From contig NZ_AZFA01000009.1 in the NCBI RefSeq assembly GCF_001434295.1, positions 1 through 64,000 on the forward strand: 64,000 nt of DNA. Reading direction: 5' to 3'. This DNA comes from Companilactobacillus versmoldensis DSM 14857 = KCTC 3814. Lineage in GTDB: Bacteria > Bacillota > Bacilli > Lactobacillales > Lactobacillaceae. The translations under genes were made by a program, and so were the position numbers. Below are positions 1 to 9,210 of the stretch, one piece after another (within the stretch, counting starts at the first letter, position 1; every line of letters begins with the position of its first letter). A model generated the notes under the pieces. It was not told where the DNA came from and did not search any database. It was given only the letters and a program-made list of their open reading frames with translations.

Positions 1-14
1 TTTGACTTAGAGCC

Positions 15-52
15 AAAAAAAGACGAGCCACTCGTAAAATGAGCGACTCGTC
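15..52 (-). terminator. Intrinsic terminator of hflX
   Basis: Read on the minus strand, GACGAG...CTCGTC forms a stem-loop (22-52) followed by a run of seven T (15-21). It lies just past the hflX stop codon, as expected for the end of that transcript. Confidence 0.8.
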
Positions 53-62
53 AAGATTTGTC

Positions 63-1355
63 TTATTTTTTAGCATTAGCTGTTTCTTGAATATAGTCAT
101 GATAAAGTTCCAGTTCATGCGGACTGAATTTTGCTGTGATCAAGGTGCCTTCATTAAGGTAATCCGTTTTCAAAACTTGTGAATTTTGCAAAATACCTTC
201 AGTGATCTTTTGATCTTTATAAGGAATTAATAATGAAACCTCTTGATAATTGGCAAAAAGCTTAATCTTTATCAACTCGACTAATTTAGCGATTGATTTC
301 TTATCGATGGCTGAGTAAAAGATATTGTCACCTTCGATAGTGGGGAAACGTTGACCCGGTTTTAAATCAGCTTTGTTAAAGGCATAGATCATGGGTTTAC
401 CTTTAACGCCAACTTCATTCAAGGTCTTTTCAGTCACCTTGAGCATGTTGCGCCAGTGCTCATCGGAAACGTCGATCACTTGGATCAACAAGTCGGCAGC
501 AGCGGCCTCTTTTAAGGTCGTCTTGAAGGATTCGATCAAGTTGTGCGGCAACTTACTGACGAAGCCGACGGTATCTGAGAGTAGGAAACTAGTATTATCC
601 TCGAGATCGATTTTTCTGACACTAGTATCTAAAGTTGCGAAGAGCATATTTTTCTCAAAGACTTTCCGGTCGTTAGAATCGTCTTTATTGATATTCAATA
701 ACCCATTCATGGTCGTTGATTTACCGGCGTTAGTGTAGCCGACCAATGATACGAGTGGTAATGATGTGTTGTTGCGACGCCGACTTTGAACGTCGATGGT
801 CTTATCGACTGCCTTTAGTTGATTCTTCAAATAGTCGATCCGTTTGCGGATGACACGACGGTCGAGTTCGAGTTTGGTTTCACCGGCACCACGGTTAGCA
901 AGTCCGCCAGAAGCTGATTGCTGATCGAGTGGGTTACCTGATGGATGGATCCGTGGTAGTTGATATTGCAGTTTGGCAATCTCAACTTGAAGTTTAGCTT
1001 GCTTGGTATGCGCTCGATTGGAGAATACTTGCAAGATCAATTCGGTCCGATCCATGAAAGATAACTTGGTGCTTTTCTCGAGGTTCCTAATTTGTGATGG
1101 TGTCAATTCATCGTTTAAGACGATGGTTGAAACGTCATCAGCATTAGCAATCTCAGCGATTTCGGTCACTTTCCCGGCTCCAAAGTAAGTTGAACCGTTG
1201 ATCGAATCGGCTTTTTGCGTGATCACATCAGCTACTTCCATGTTGTTAGCAATGACTAATGAACTTAGTTCATCCATTGTGTAGTCGAAGTCTGGTTGTA
1301 GGTGACTAACACCAGCAACGATCACGCGTTCTTTATTATTATTTAAGTCTTTCAA
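63..1355 (-). CDS. hflX: GTPase HflX, ribosome-associated
   Basis: HflX is a GTPase that binds the large ribosomal subunit and can split or rescue stalled ribosomes. The 430-residue length fits the family. The N-terminal HflX domain ends in the glycine-rich stretch SASGGLANRGAGETKLE. The G domain has GYTNAGKST (about residue 206), DTVGF as G3 and NKAD as G4. The start is supported by an AGGAGG ribosome site on the minus strand (1361-1366). It is transcribed alone, divergently from the surface-protein gene at 1664, and ends in its own terminator. Nothing odd is seen in the sequence. Confidence 0.95.
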   Translation of the reverse strand: MKDLNNNKERVIVAGVSHLQPDFDYTMDELSSLVIANNMEVADVITQKADSINGSTYFGAGKVTEIAEIANADDVSTIVLNDELTPSQIRNLEKSTKLSFMDRTELILQVFSNRAHTKQAKLQVEIAKLQYQLPRIHPSGNPLDQQSASGGLANRGAGETKLELDRRVIRKRIDYLKNQLKAVDKTIDVQSRRRNNTSLPLVSLVGYTNAGKSTTMNGLLNINKDDSNDRKVFEKNMLFATLDTSVRKIDLEDNTSFLLSDTVGFVSKLPHNLIESFKTTLKEAAAADLLIQVIDVSDEHWRNMLKVTEKTLNEVGVKGKPMIYAFNKADLKPGQRFPTIEGDNIFYSAIDKKSIAKLVELIKIKLFANYQEVSLLIPYKDQKITEGILQNSQVLKTDYLNEGTLITAKFSPHELELYHDYIQETANAKK

Positions 1356-1618
1356 ATTTACCTCCTGGTAGCACTAAATACCCCAGGGTAATTTAATGCC
1401 ATTAAGTTATTTGTATGCTTGATGGTTTAAAGCAACTAAACGCATGACAATCAAATCCCTTCCTATGAACTTGTAACAATGATAACACGATTAATATTAC
1501 TAATATAGTAGAAAGGAATCGAATACATTCAAAAAATACAAACGTTTTTAAAAAAAGTTGTGGTTATCATCACTGAAATATAAATAATTAATTCCTAGCA
1601 TTACATGATATTATGTAA

Positions 1619-1656
1619 CCTATAAGTTAAACTTAAGTTTAAGTATAGGTGGAGGG
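1619..1656. promoter_or_regulatory. Palindrome before surface-protein gene
   Basis: A perfect 16-bp palindrome, TTAAACTTAAGTTTAA, lies at 1627-1642. It is flanked by CCTATA (from 1619) and TATAGG (to 1649) and abuts the GGTGGAGGG ribosome site (1648-1656) of the next gene. It could be an operator or a short mRNA hairpin near the ribosome site. The sequence shows only the symmetry; the function is inferred. Confidence 0.4.
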
Positions 1657-1663
1657 ATAATTA

Positions 1664-2542
1664 GTGTCATTTTTAAAAAAAGGTAAGCAAAAAATATTTG
1701 TGATGATTTTTGCCACTTTACTCGCGGGGATTTTTATAGGGGCAGTGGTCAAACATTCAGGTGGTAAAGCTGATCATCTAAAGCAGGAGCAAACAACCAA
1801 GAAACAAGAGAAATTATTTTTGAAGTTAGATAAATCTGAAGCAACGCTCAATGATGATTCTGAGGTTGATATCGATATTTCTACTAATAAGGGGAACAAA
1901 ATCTTTATTTATGAAGATGGCACCAAAAAGCCAATCTTTAAGGAAACAGCTGACAGTCGAACATCGACTTTGAATTTTTATGATGATGGAGAATATAAAA
2001 TCGTTGTTCAGAGAAAAAATCAAAAAATTAGCAAAAAATTGATTATCAAAGATAATAAAGATGAGAAATCGGATGAAGACTCTGATGATAATTCGGAAGA
2101 GGATTCAGACGATTCCGAGGACTCTGAAGATTCAGAAGAAACCGATGATGCTAGTTCAACGTCAGATACAACTGAAGATGAGACTTCAGAACCTGAACCT
2201 TCAACGCCAACACCGGCACCTGAACCAACAAAACCTACGCCATCGATGGAACAAAGCAACGCTTTGGCAAAAGCTGGGAGTTATTCTCGACATTTGCACC
2301 TTTCAAAGAGTGGAATCTACAAGCAGCTGACTTCTCCTTATGGAGAGAAGTTCAGTGCCGAAGCTGGTCAATACGCTGTTGATAATTTAGTTGCTAACTA
2401 TAATGAAAATGCCTTGGAATCTGCCCGTAGTTATCAAAGGCATTTACATCTATCAACAGGGAGATTGTTCGAACAGTTAACGTCTGAGTATGGATCTGGT
2501 TTCACAGCTGATGAAGCTAACTATGCAATCAGTCATTTATAA
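1664..2542 (+). CDS. Membrane-anchored protein with two Ltp-type repeats
   Basis: This is a 292-residue protein using a GTG start behind GGTGGAGGG. It has an uncleaved-looking N-terminal membrane helix (about residues 11-30), then a beta-rich segment, a very acidic Ser/Asp/Glu linker and a Pro/Thr-rich stretch. Two tandem repeats of about 45 residues follow; each carries a Y-S/Q-R-HLHLS core followed by QLTS.YG and FTADEA.YA. These match the host cell surface-exposed lipoprotein (Ltp) repeat. In the Streptococcus phage TP-J34 lipoprotein that domain blocks injection of phage DNA. Here the anchor is a helix, not a lipobox, and no phage genes are nearby, so a chromosomal surface role or a domesticated exclusion protein are both possible. 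It is monocistronic. Confidence 0.75.
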   Translation: MSFLKKGKQKIFVMIFATLLAGIFIGAVVKHSGGKADHLKQEQTTKKQEKLFLKLDKSEATLNDDSEVDIDISTNKGNKIFIYEDGTKKPIFKETADSRTSTLNFYDDGEYKIVVQRKNQKISKKLIIKDNKDEKSDEDSDDNSEEDSDDSEDSEDSEETDDASSTSDTTEDETSEPEPSTPTPAPEPTKPTPSMEQSNALAKAGSYSRHLHLSKSGIYKQLTSPYGEKFSAEAGQYAVDNLVANYNENALESARSYQRHLHLSTGRLFEQLTSEYGSGFTADEANYAISHL

Positions 2543-2551
2543 TATCAATTC

Positions 2552-2579
2552 AAAAGGGCCCTCGAAGAGGACCCTTTTT
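2552..2579. terminator. Bidirectional terminator between convergent genes
   Basis: AAAAGGGCCCTC (2552-2563) pairs, with one mismatch, with GAGGACCCTTTT (2567-2578) around a GAA loop. T runs leave on both strands. It can serve the surface-protein gene on the plus strand and the thioesterase gene on the minus strand. Confidence 0.75.
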
Positions 2580-3082
2580 TAGTCCCATGGAAACTTCAGG
2601 GACATATGCTGATTCAATTTAACTTGTTCTTTGAGTTTTTCACTACGTTCGATCTTGCGCTGTTTATAACCGGAGCAAACGTACTTTTCTTCATCAGTTA
2701 CGGGGATGATTTCTGGCAATTTGATTGATCTGTCGGTGACGACGAAGGTTGAAAAACAGGTCAAGCCGAGAAATCTTTCGCCAGTTTTTAAATGTTCACC
2801 GATGATTTTAGTGAAGACTTCGATTGAGGTACTGCCAACTCCGGTGACGTAAGATTCAACACAACGAGAATCTTGCAAGACGAAGGGATGCATGAAATTC
2901 ACTTGATCGACTGAAGCAGTGACAGTTTCGATCCGAGCTGCTCGAGAAGCAGCGATCGAGGAATTATTATCGATGGCCGATAAGATCTGGCCACCGAAGA
3001 CAGTATCGTGTTCGTTCAAGTCGGAAGCAAAAACCCGATGATTAGTAATTGAAAGAGTATCTTTACATTTAATTGATTTCAA
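2579..3082 (-). CDS. Acyl-CoA thioesterase, hotdog fold
   Basis: This enzyme is expected to hydrolyse acyl-CoA thioesters in the cytosol. The sequence has the hotdog features of the YciA/BACH group: NHRVFASDLNEHDTVFGGQILS, with the Asn-x-x-Gly-Thr-type loop varied to HDTVFGG, then the central helix and a C-terminal basic tail. I chose the TTG start at 3082 (167 residues) because GAGGTG lies about 7 nt before it. The open frame extends upstream to an ATG at 3121, but that one has no ribosome site. The gene stands alone, convergent with the Ltp-type gene. The natural substrate cannot be told from sequence. Confidence 0.85.
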   Translation of the reverse strand: MKSIKCKDTLSITNHRVFASDLNEHDTVFGGQILSAIDNNSSIAASRAARIETVTASVDQVNFMHPFVLQDSRCVESYVTGVGSTSIEVFTKIIGEHLKTGERFLGLTCFSTFVVTDRSIKLPEIIPVTDEEKYVCSGYKQRKIERSEKLKEQVKLNQHMSLKFPWD

Positions 3083-3304
3083 AAGCACACCTCGAAAATA
3101 ATTAGCTAAGAAATGGAGCAATCTTGCTGGATATTGACTGAATTATATCATATAAGAAAATTTTTTCTTGCCTAAATATGTAAGCGTTTTGTTTGAGCAC
3201 TCATGATGAATATTATATTATCTGTGCGAGGAGAGACCTGAAATAAAATGATTTAATAATTATTCGAGTAAGTATTGTTATGTTGCACTTTTGGAGGCAT
3301 GAGC

Positions 3305-4738
3305 ATGAGAAATAAAGGACTCCATCTCAACATGACTAATAAAGTTGTTGCTTTATTATCTTTGGGTTTATTTTCTCTATTATCTTCGATGTCGGGTTCA
3401 AGTACTAATCTTGCTTTGCCCAGCATCTCATATGATTTACATATTTCAAATCTTCAATCCACTTGGGTCGTTCAAGTCGCTATGATCGTCGCCTCCATAA
3501 CCTTCGTGCTCTTCGGGTATTTTGGCGATATCTTATCGAAGAATTTTGTTTTTATCGTTGGTGGGTTCGTCTTTATACTGGGATCATTGATAACTGGTGC
3601 AGCATTAGGTTTTTTGATGATCATTTTAGGTCGGATCTTTCAAGCAATTGGATTTTCGATGATCATGGCAAATTCACTTGGGATCGTTAGTGAAGAGTTC
3701 GACGACAACAGCCGTGGACAAGCTTTAGCAACCGTCTCGATGTTCACCACAGTCGGACAGATCGCTGGGCCTGCCATTGGTGGGATGATCATTTCAGTTT
3801 CATCCTGGCGCTGGATTTATTTGATCAACGTGCCACTATGTTGCATTGTAATGATCTTTAGTTTGAAATCACTCAAATTTCCACACTACACTTTACCGAA
3901 ATTAATGAAGTCCCTGAAAGGATTCAATTGTATCGGTGAAATAATTTTCGCCGCAGGGATCTCGATATTGTTTTTAAGTGGATTATATTTCCAGCACGGT
4001 GTTCACGGTATTTGGAAAGGCTTGATCTTGGTGATCCTTGGTTCAGCTATTTCCATCGCAGCCTTTTTCCAGGATCAACATGCTAAGCAAGCCTTGATCC
4101 CAATCAGATTAGTACGTAACGTAAAATATTTAATGTCGATATTCATCTTGCTGTTGGTCATGCTAGTCAATGCGATGACTAATATTTTATTGCCATTTTA
4201 TTTACAAAGTTTCAACGGGATGTCACCGTTTTATAGCGGTCTGATCATGATGGGGCAATCGCTGGCAATGCTTGCCACGACACCTATCGCCGGATATTTG
4301 GCCGACCACAAAGATCGCATGAAATTGACCATCGTTGGTCTGCTGATATTATTGCTTTCACAAATTGGCTATGCACTTTATCCAGCCAAAGTAAATCTAG
4401 TACTGATCATGGTGCCGGTACTCTTAAACGGCATCGGGATCGCTGTTTTCCTATCACCGAACCTAGCTATCACAATGGGTTCAGTTGATAAAAAGGTCTT
4501 AGGTGTAGCCGGATCGATCAATTCGTTTGCCCGGACACTTGGTGCAACCGTCGGGATCAGCATGACGTCAGCCTTGTTGTTCTCACAATTGCTACACGTT
4601 GCACACATCACACCTAACACCGGCATGGCATTTATGCATGCATTTTCCAATACACTTTGGATCGGCGTTTTAGTTAACGTTTTGGCAGTTATCGTAGTTA
4701 TTGCCAGAAAATTTATTACTCCGAAAACTGCTAAATAA
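3305..4738 (+). CDS. MFS drug-type exporter, 14-helix DHA2 family
   Basis: This is a proton-driven exporter in the membrane. The 477 residues hold about 14 hydrophobic helices. Family signatures include the TNLALPSI motif after helix 1, GYFGDILSKNFVF (a variant of motif A) and the motif-C-like GPAIGGMIISVSSWRWIYLINVP, typical of the DHA2/EmrB group. The ATG at 3305 is preferred over upstream starts because GGAGG (3293-3297) is correctly spaced for it. A TGTAAGCGTTTTGT element at 3179-3192 resembles a weak CcpA cre site. The substrate is unknown. The next genes (cydAB) are not obviously related. Confidence 0.88.
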   Translation: MRNKGLHLNMTNKVVALLSLGLFSLLSSMSGSSTNLALPSISYDLHISNLQSTWVVQVAMIVASITFVLFGYFGDILSKNFVFIVGGFVFILGSLITGAALGFLMIILGRIFQAIGFSMIMANSLGIVSEEFDDNSRGQALATVSMFTTVGQIAGPAIGGMIISVSSWRWIYLINVPLCCIVMIFSLKSLKFPHYTLPKLMKSLKGFNCIGEIIFAAGISILFLSGLYFQHGVHGIWKGLILVILGSAISIAAFFQDQHAKQALIPIRLVRNVKYLMSIFILLLVMLVNAMTNILLPFYLQSFNGMSPFYSGLIMMGQSLAMLATTPIAGYLADHKDRMKLTIVGLLILLLSQIGYALYPAKVNLVLIMVPVLLNGIGIAVFLSPNLAITMGSVDKKVLGVAGSINSFARTLGATVGISMTSALLFSQLLHVAHITPNTGMAFMHAFSNTLWIGVLVNVLAVIVVIARKFITPKTAK

Positions 4739-4828
4739 TCGAGAATTTGTAATATTGAGAGGACTATATCAAAAGTCATTTGAGCTTCACTTCTAGTTTT
4801 GGGTTTAATTGGAAATGGAGAAATAAAA

Positions 4829-6298
4829 ATGAACGCTTTACCGAGCCTTTTCGTGACTGAAATGTCGCGGATTCAATTCGCCGTAACAGTTATTACTCAT
4901 TTTTTGCTCGTTGCCACTTCAATCGGGATGATGCTCGTCACAGTTATTTTCGAAATGATGTATGCCTTTGGTGGTGATAAGAACGAAAAATATGGCCGCT
5001 TAGCATTGTTTTTTGGCCGGATATTCTTCTTTAGTTTCGCAACTGGTGTCCTAACTGGGATAGTTATGGAACTCCAGTTTGGACTAAACTGGTCATCATA
5101 TTCTAAATTCTTTGGTGACATCATTGGTGTGCCACTAGTAATTGAAAGTATGTTGGCCTTCTTTGTTGAATCAAACCTCATTGGATTATGGCGTTTCACA
5201 TGGGGGAAAATGAATAAGAAATGGCATGCATTTATTGGTCTAGCTTTATTGATCTCGTCGATGTTCTCAATCGTTTGGATCATTTCCATCAATGCTTTCA
5301 TGCAGAATCCTTACGGATATCACATGGAAGGGCAACATGCCCGTTTGAATAGTTTTATCGACCTATTTGAAAATCCTCAGTATCCTAATGAGTTTGGTCA
5401 TGTCTTTATTGGTATTTTGATCGTCAGTGGTTTCGTGACTGCTGGTATCTCTGCTTGGCAGATCTTGCACAAGCGCGATCCAGAGATCTTCAAGAGAGCA
5501 TTGCAAATTGGTTTGTTAGTAGCTGTTCCAGTAGCTTTCTCACAACAATTGCTAGCTGACAATCAGATCCAAGCAACTATGGCGGTTCAACCGATGAAAT
5601 TCGCTGCGGTTGAAGGACAATACGATAATGCCGGAAGTAAGACCACTGGTGTTCCTTGGTACGCTTTTGCAACGATCAATGAACAAAAGAAAACTATCAA
5701 AGGTTTAGCTATACCTGATCTAGGAAGCTACTTCGGTAGTGGTCAATTTACGGGTAAGGCTGTTGGTATGAAAACTATTGCCAAGGCTTATCATACAAAG
5801 TTTGATAAGACAGTAGCCAAATCCTACAAAGGACACATGAGCTATTATCCACCAGTCACATTGATGTTTATTGCAATGCGCTGGATGGTTTATGCCGGAT
5901 TCTTCTTCACGATCTTCGGTGTTTTGGCAATGCTGATGATGATGAGGAAAAAGAAAGACATTGCCGAACATCGCAAGACCTTGATAACTTTAGGTATTGC
6001 GATGTGTTTCCCATATATTACTATCACAGCCGGCTGGATCGTTGCTGAAGTAGGTCGTTTCCCATTCGTTGTTTACGGACTATTTACACAATTTGACGCT
6101 GTTTCACCAACTGTCACCGCCGCCAGTGTCACGATGTCTCTGACGATATTCACTATCATGGATGCACTCTTGTTGTATACGATGGTATACATCAGTCACA
6201 GATACATGAAGAAAGGTGTTCCTGATATCAATGGAGAATATCCAGAGTTAGAGCCACACCTAGATCCCTTCGATAGGAGGGTCTTTAAAGATGCTTAA
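4829..6298 (+). CDS. cydA: Cytochrome bd ubiquinol/menaquinol oxidase subunit I
   Basis: CydA oxidises quinol and reduces oxygen to water with haems b558, b595 and d. The 489-residue protein begins MNALPSLFVTEMSRIQFAVTVITHFLL, with the conserved N-terminal His. The second conserved His lies in NEFGHVFIGIL, and the Q-loop region follows residue 250. The ATG at 4829 has ATGGAGAA upstream; an in-frame TTG at 4799 has no ribosome site. It overlaps cydB by 8 nt. Lactobacilli generally cannot make haem or quinone, so the oxidase probably works only when these are supplied. Confidence 0.95.
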   Translation: MNALPSLFVTEMSRIQFAVTVITHFLLVATSIGMMLVTVIFEMMYAFGGDKNEKYGRLALFFGRIFFFSFATGVLTGIVMELQFGLNWSSYSKFFGDIIGVPLVIESMLAFFVESNLIGLWRFTWGKMNKKWHAFIGLALLISSMFSIVWIISINAFMQNPYGYHMEGQHARLNSFIDLFENPQYPNEFGHVFIGILIVSGFVTAGISAWQILHKRDPEIFKRALQIGLLVAVPVAFSQQLLADNQIQATMAVQPMKFAAVEGQYDNAGSKTTGVPWYAFATINEQKKTIKGLAIPDLGSYFGSGQFTGKAVGMKTIAKAYHTKFDKTVAKSYKGHMSYYPPVTLMFIAMRWMVYAGFFFTIFGVLAMLMMMRKKKDIAEHRKTLITLGIAMCFPYITITAGWIVAEVGRFPFVVYGLFTQFDAVSPTVTAASVTMSLTIFTIMDALLLYTMVYISHRYMKKGVPDINGEYPELEPHLDPFDRRVFKDA

Positions 6299-7304
6299 AT
6301 TAACGAATTTACAATTTGCCTTACTATTACTAGTTTGGCTAGAGTTAACCACCTTTATCGTTATGGATGGAGTCGATTTCGGAACCGGGATCGCCACTAT
6401 CTTCAATCATGAAAAAGACTACAAAGATCAATTGATCCGCTCGATCGGAGCCGTCTGGAGTGGGCGTGAAGCCTGGATGATCGTCGGTTTTGCTCTGATT
6501 TTTGCCGCTTTTCCTGGCTGGTATTCCGCCATTTTTTCCGGATTTTATCCAGTTTTCATTATCTTGATCGTCGCCTTGACCATGCGCGGACTGTCATTTG
6601 AGTACATTGATAAATGGCAACATGATAAATTCAACATCATGTGGAGATGGATCTTCTTTCTTGGCAATATCGTTCCGCCATTCATCTTCGGGGTCGTTTT
6701 CAGCTTGTTCAATAGCGGTTTGCCCATTGGTCAAAATGGTTTGTTGGCTTTCAAGCTTTCGACCATCTTCAATCCTTTTGCCTTGATGACTGGTATCATG
6801 TTTATTCTCTTTGCCTTACAAACTTCAATGATAAGAGAATCAGCTTTTATGACTGAAAAATATCAAGGTAAAATCACTGATTATCAAAAGAAACTTAATG
6901 CCATCGTTCCAATAGCATTTGTCATCGAGATCATCATCTATTTAGTTGTTGGTCAAGGATTGAAATTACATCCAATCATCACAGTGGCATTATTATTGTT
7001 GTCATTGCTACTTTTAATAGCAATCAGATTTGATGAAAAATTCAAAAAGCTACACTATCCAATGATCATCATTAGCATGGCAGCCTTCGTCATCTCATTT
7101 TTCTGGAGTATTTTCCCGAACGTCATTATGAGTACCGAAGGATTTAACTTGAATGCTCAAAATACTGCGAGTGCAAGAGAATCACAACTTTGGGCCGCTT
7201 GGCTAGTAGCCTTGATGCTTTTCTTGATCATCTTTGTTCAAGGAATCACTCACTATATTTTCCGCAAGAAATATCAAGTCAAGGATAGCGATATTAATTA
7301 TTAG
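6291..7304 (+). CDS. cydB: Cytochrome bd oxidase subunit II
   Basis: CydB pairs with CydA in the membrane oxidase. The 337 residues show the family signature near the N-terminus (FVMDGVDFGTGI, here IVMDGVDFGTG), then GREAWMI and about eight helices. It starts inside the end of cydA behind GGAGGG, so translation is coupled. The 3' end is followed after 12 nt by a small membrane-protein gene rather than by cydC and cydD, which usually complete the lactobacillar operon. Confidence 0.95.
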   Translation: MLKLTNLQFALLLLVWLELTTFIVMDGVDFGTGIATIFNHEKDYKDQLIRSIGAVWSGREAWMIVGFALIFAAFPGWYSAIFSGFYPVFIILIVALTMRGLSFEYIDKWQHDKFNIMWRWIFFLGNIVPPFIFGVVFSLFNSGLPIGQNGLLAFKLSTIFNPFALMTGIMFILFALQTSMIRESAFMTEKYQGKITDYQKKLNAIVPIAFVIEIIIYLVVGQGLKLHPIITVALLLLSLLLLIAIRFDEKFKKLHYPMIIISMAAFVISFFWSIFPNVIMSTEGFNLNAQNTASARESQLWAAWLVALMLFLIIFVQGITHYIFRKKYQVKDSDINY

Positions 7305-7316
7305 GAGGTACCACTA

Positions 7317-7541
7317 ATGATTCGCAAAATTCTGACTAATGCGATGTGGACTATTTTAGTATTGGCACCATTTATGGTTCTCTTTACTTGGGACCATTTC
7401 TTCACTCCAATTATTGGTGCACATGCAAAATGGATTCCACCTATCATTAGTATAGTAGTCTTGATCGTTGGTCTACGGGCCTTTATCAAAGGATACGGCG
7501 TCGTTGAACCAATCAAGCAAGAAGTTAAAAAAGATAAATAA
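7317..7541 (+). CDS. Small two-helix membrane protein of the cyd operon
   Basis: This 74-residue protein has two hydrophobic segments (about residues 9-27 and 38-56) and a basic tail ending KQEVKKDK. GGAGGTACCACTA before the ATG is a good ribosome site, and the gene sits 12 nt after cydB and before a strong terminator, so it belongs to the operon. Its position and size recall CydX/CydS-type accessory peptides of bd oxidases, but those are about 30-40 residues with one helix, and I see no sequence match. The role as an oxidase accessory or assembly factor is inference from context. Confidence 0.8.
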   Translation: MIRKILTNAMWTILVLAPFMVLFTWDHFFTPIIGAHAKWIPPIISIVVLIVGLRAFIKGYGVVEPIKQEVKKDK

Positions 7542-7546
7542 CCAGC

Positions 7547-7581
7547 AAAAAAGACGATATTCATTTCGAATACCGTCTTTT
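7547..7581. terminator. Terminator after cyd operon
   Basis: AAAAAAGACGATATTC (7547-7562) pairs with GAATACCGTCTTTT (7568-7581) around a short loop. It lies between the plus-strand cyd operon and the minus-strand permease gene and can serve both. Confidence 0.85.
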
Positions 7582-7593
7582 GTTTGTTCAAGA

Positions 7594-9054
7594 CTAAATA
7601 GTATTATTTTTACGTTGCATCTTGGCAATGATTGGCAAAATAACACCGATGGCGACCATGATCAATGGTTCGATGATGTTTAGAGCTAGTACGTGATACC
7701 AGGTCTTAGTTCCCGAGACTTCATCAACTGGTAAGATACCCATCGTTGCGGCCACAAAGGTGACTAAGAAACACCAAGCGCCGACCATGACGGCCAGTTT
7801 TTGATTCTTGATATAAGTAAAGTCGGATGGGAATTTGTCTGGATGGAGCCGAACTAAAATAAAGGAACTGAAGACGAAACAAGTAACGTATGGTGACACG
7901 ATACCATTAAGGTTTAGTAACTGGTTAAAAATCGAATTCATGTTTGGAAGTGTGGCACTCAAGACCATGATCAAAGTACAGATCCCAGTCGTGAGCCAGT
8001 AACCGTTGATCGGCAAGCCACGGGAATCGGTTTTCGTCAGACGTTTTGGCAAATATGCTTTGGCAGTGTCGGACAAGAACATCCGGGTGCTGGCGTCGAT
8101 CAAAACGGCTAGCTGAGCCATCATGTAAATTGCTTGGGTGATGGCGAATAAATATAGGAAGAAATGACCCATACCGAAGTCGTTACCCATGGCTTGAAAG
8201 GCGTAGTAAGAACCGTTCATCTTCAAATCGTGTGGCAAGTGGTGGGCATTGAAGAAAACGCCCAATGAGAACGAGCCGAAGACGGTCAAAAATCCGGTCA
8301 TAATAGCTAACATCCACATGGCCTTTGGAAAGTCACGTTTACCATTTTTCATTTCGGTAACGTAAGGAGAAGCTAATTCAGCTCCGTTCATGGCGAAAAT
8401 CACTAGCCCGAAAGTTGACAGATAATGGAGGTCAAACTTCGGGATAAAGGAGCTGGCTGTAAATGGTGATGTGTGCGGCGCATTACCTTGTCCTAAGTAG
8501 ACAATCGTCATGACCGCATAAAGGACGGTAACGACGAACATGGCGCCACCGCCAATGATCGATAACCACTGTAGCGAGTTCTTCAAATGATGTTGAATAA
8601 AAATAAAGAGCGTAAAAATAACCGCTGTCAGTAAGGCAAACATACTGTTTGTCATCGTATCTGACATTTTATTGTTTCCATTGATCAACCAACCAAAGGA
8701 GATCAACATTGAATTGGCCACGTCGACGATATAAGGAAGACCAGCGACCCAATAAGTCCAGGCACAAATATATCCCCAGACGTTTCCGCCGGTACCACGG
8801 ACCCAAGAAGTCATTCCACCCCCTTCGTGACTGAAGGTTGACCCCAAATGGCCAACCATCATTTCATAAGGAACAACGAATAAGAATAGCATAATGATCC
8901 AAGTGAAGACGATACCTAGTCCTTGGTTTTGGAAGTTATAAATAATATCATCAAAACCAATAACGGTAACGAAGTCCATCAAGGCAACAACAGGCCAGCT
9001 AATATACGATTTTTTCGAATCGAGTTCTGGCAAATTTTTCCCCAAAATAAACAC
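7594..9054 (-). CDS. APC-family amino-acid permease
   Basis: A 486-residue membrane transporter with about 12 helices. The segment NGAELASPYVTEMKNGKRDFPKAM matches the helix 6-7 region of GadC-like and other APC exchangers, where glutamate, GABA or similar amino acids are exchanged. The ORF begins within 20 nt of an upstream AT-rich promoter region on the minus strand, and GGGTG precedes the start. A close but broken paralogue follows directly upstream (9211-10685). The substrate cannot be named. A neighbouring isochorismatase-fold hydrolase could act on a transported amide, but this is a guess. Confidence 0.85.
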   Translation of the reverse strand: MFILGKNLPELDSKKSYISWPVVALMDFVTVIGFDDIIYNFQNQGLGIVFTWIIMLFLFVVPYEMMVGHLGSTFSHEGGGMTSWVRGTGGNVWGYICAWTYWVAGLPYIVDVANSMLISFGWLINGNNKMSDTMTNSMFALLTAVIFTLFIFIQHHLKNSLQWLSIIGGGAMFVVTVLYAVMTIVYLGQGNAPHTSPFTASSFIPKFDLHYLSTFGLVIFAMNGAELASPYVTEMKNGKRDFPKAMWMLAIMTGFLTVFGSFSLGVFFNAHHLPHDLKMNGSYYAFQAMGNDFGMGHFFLYLFAITQAIYMMAQLAVLIDASTRMFLSDTAKAYLPKRLTKTDSRGLPINGYWLTTGICTLIMVLSATLPNMNSIFNQLLNLNGIVSPYVTCFVFSSFILVRLHPDKFPSDFTYIKNQKLAVMVGAWCFLVTFVAATMGILPVDEVSGTKTWYHVLALNIIEPLIMVAIGVILPIIAKMQRKNNTI

Positions 9055-9160
9055 CCCTATATTTAAGATTTTAGGACAACTCTAATATTATATCTTAAAT
9101 TGTTAATCTAAATAGTTGATAAATCAATTATTATCTGAATATTTCGGTTATTTATGACGC

Positions 9161-9192
9161 AAAAAAAGCAGTATCCTGAGATACTGCTTTTT
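9161..9192 (-). terminator. Terminator of the broken permease gene
   Basis: AAAAAGCAGTATC (9163-9175) and GATACTGCTTTTT (9180-9192) form a 13-bp stem around a CTGA loop, with T tracts on both strands. It separates the two tandem permease genes. Confidence 0.85.
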
Positions 9193-9210
9193 CTATTGCT
9201 ATTGTAGAAG

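Noticed and set aside
2020-2259. Ser-rich reading frame on the minus strand
   Set aside because: It is the mirror of the acidic Ser/Asp/Glu linker of the surface protein on the plus strand; there is no ribosome site and composition follows from the repeats.
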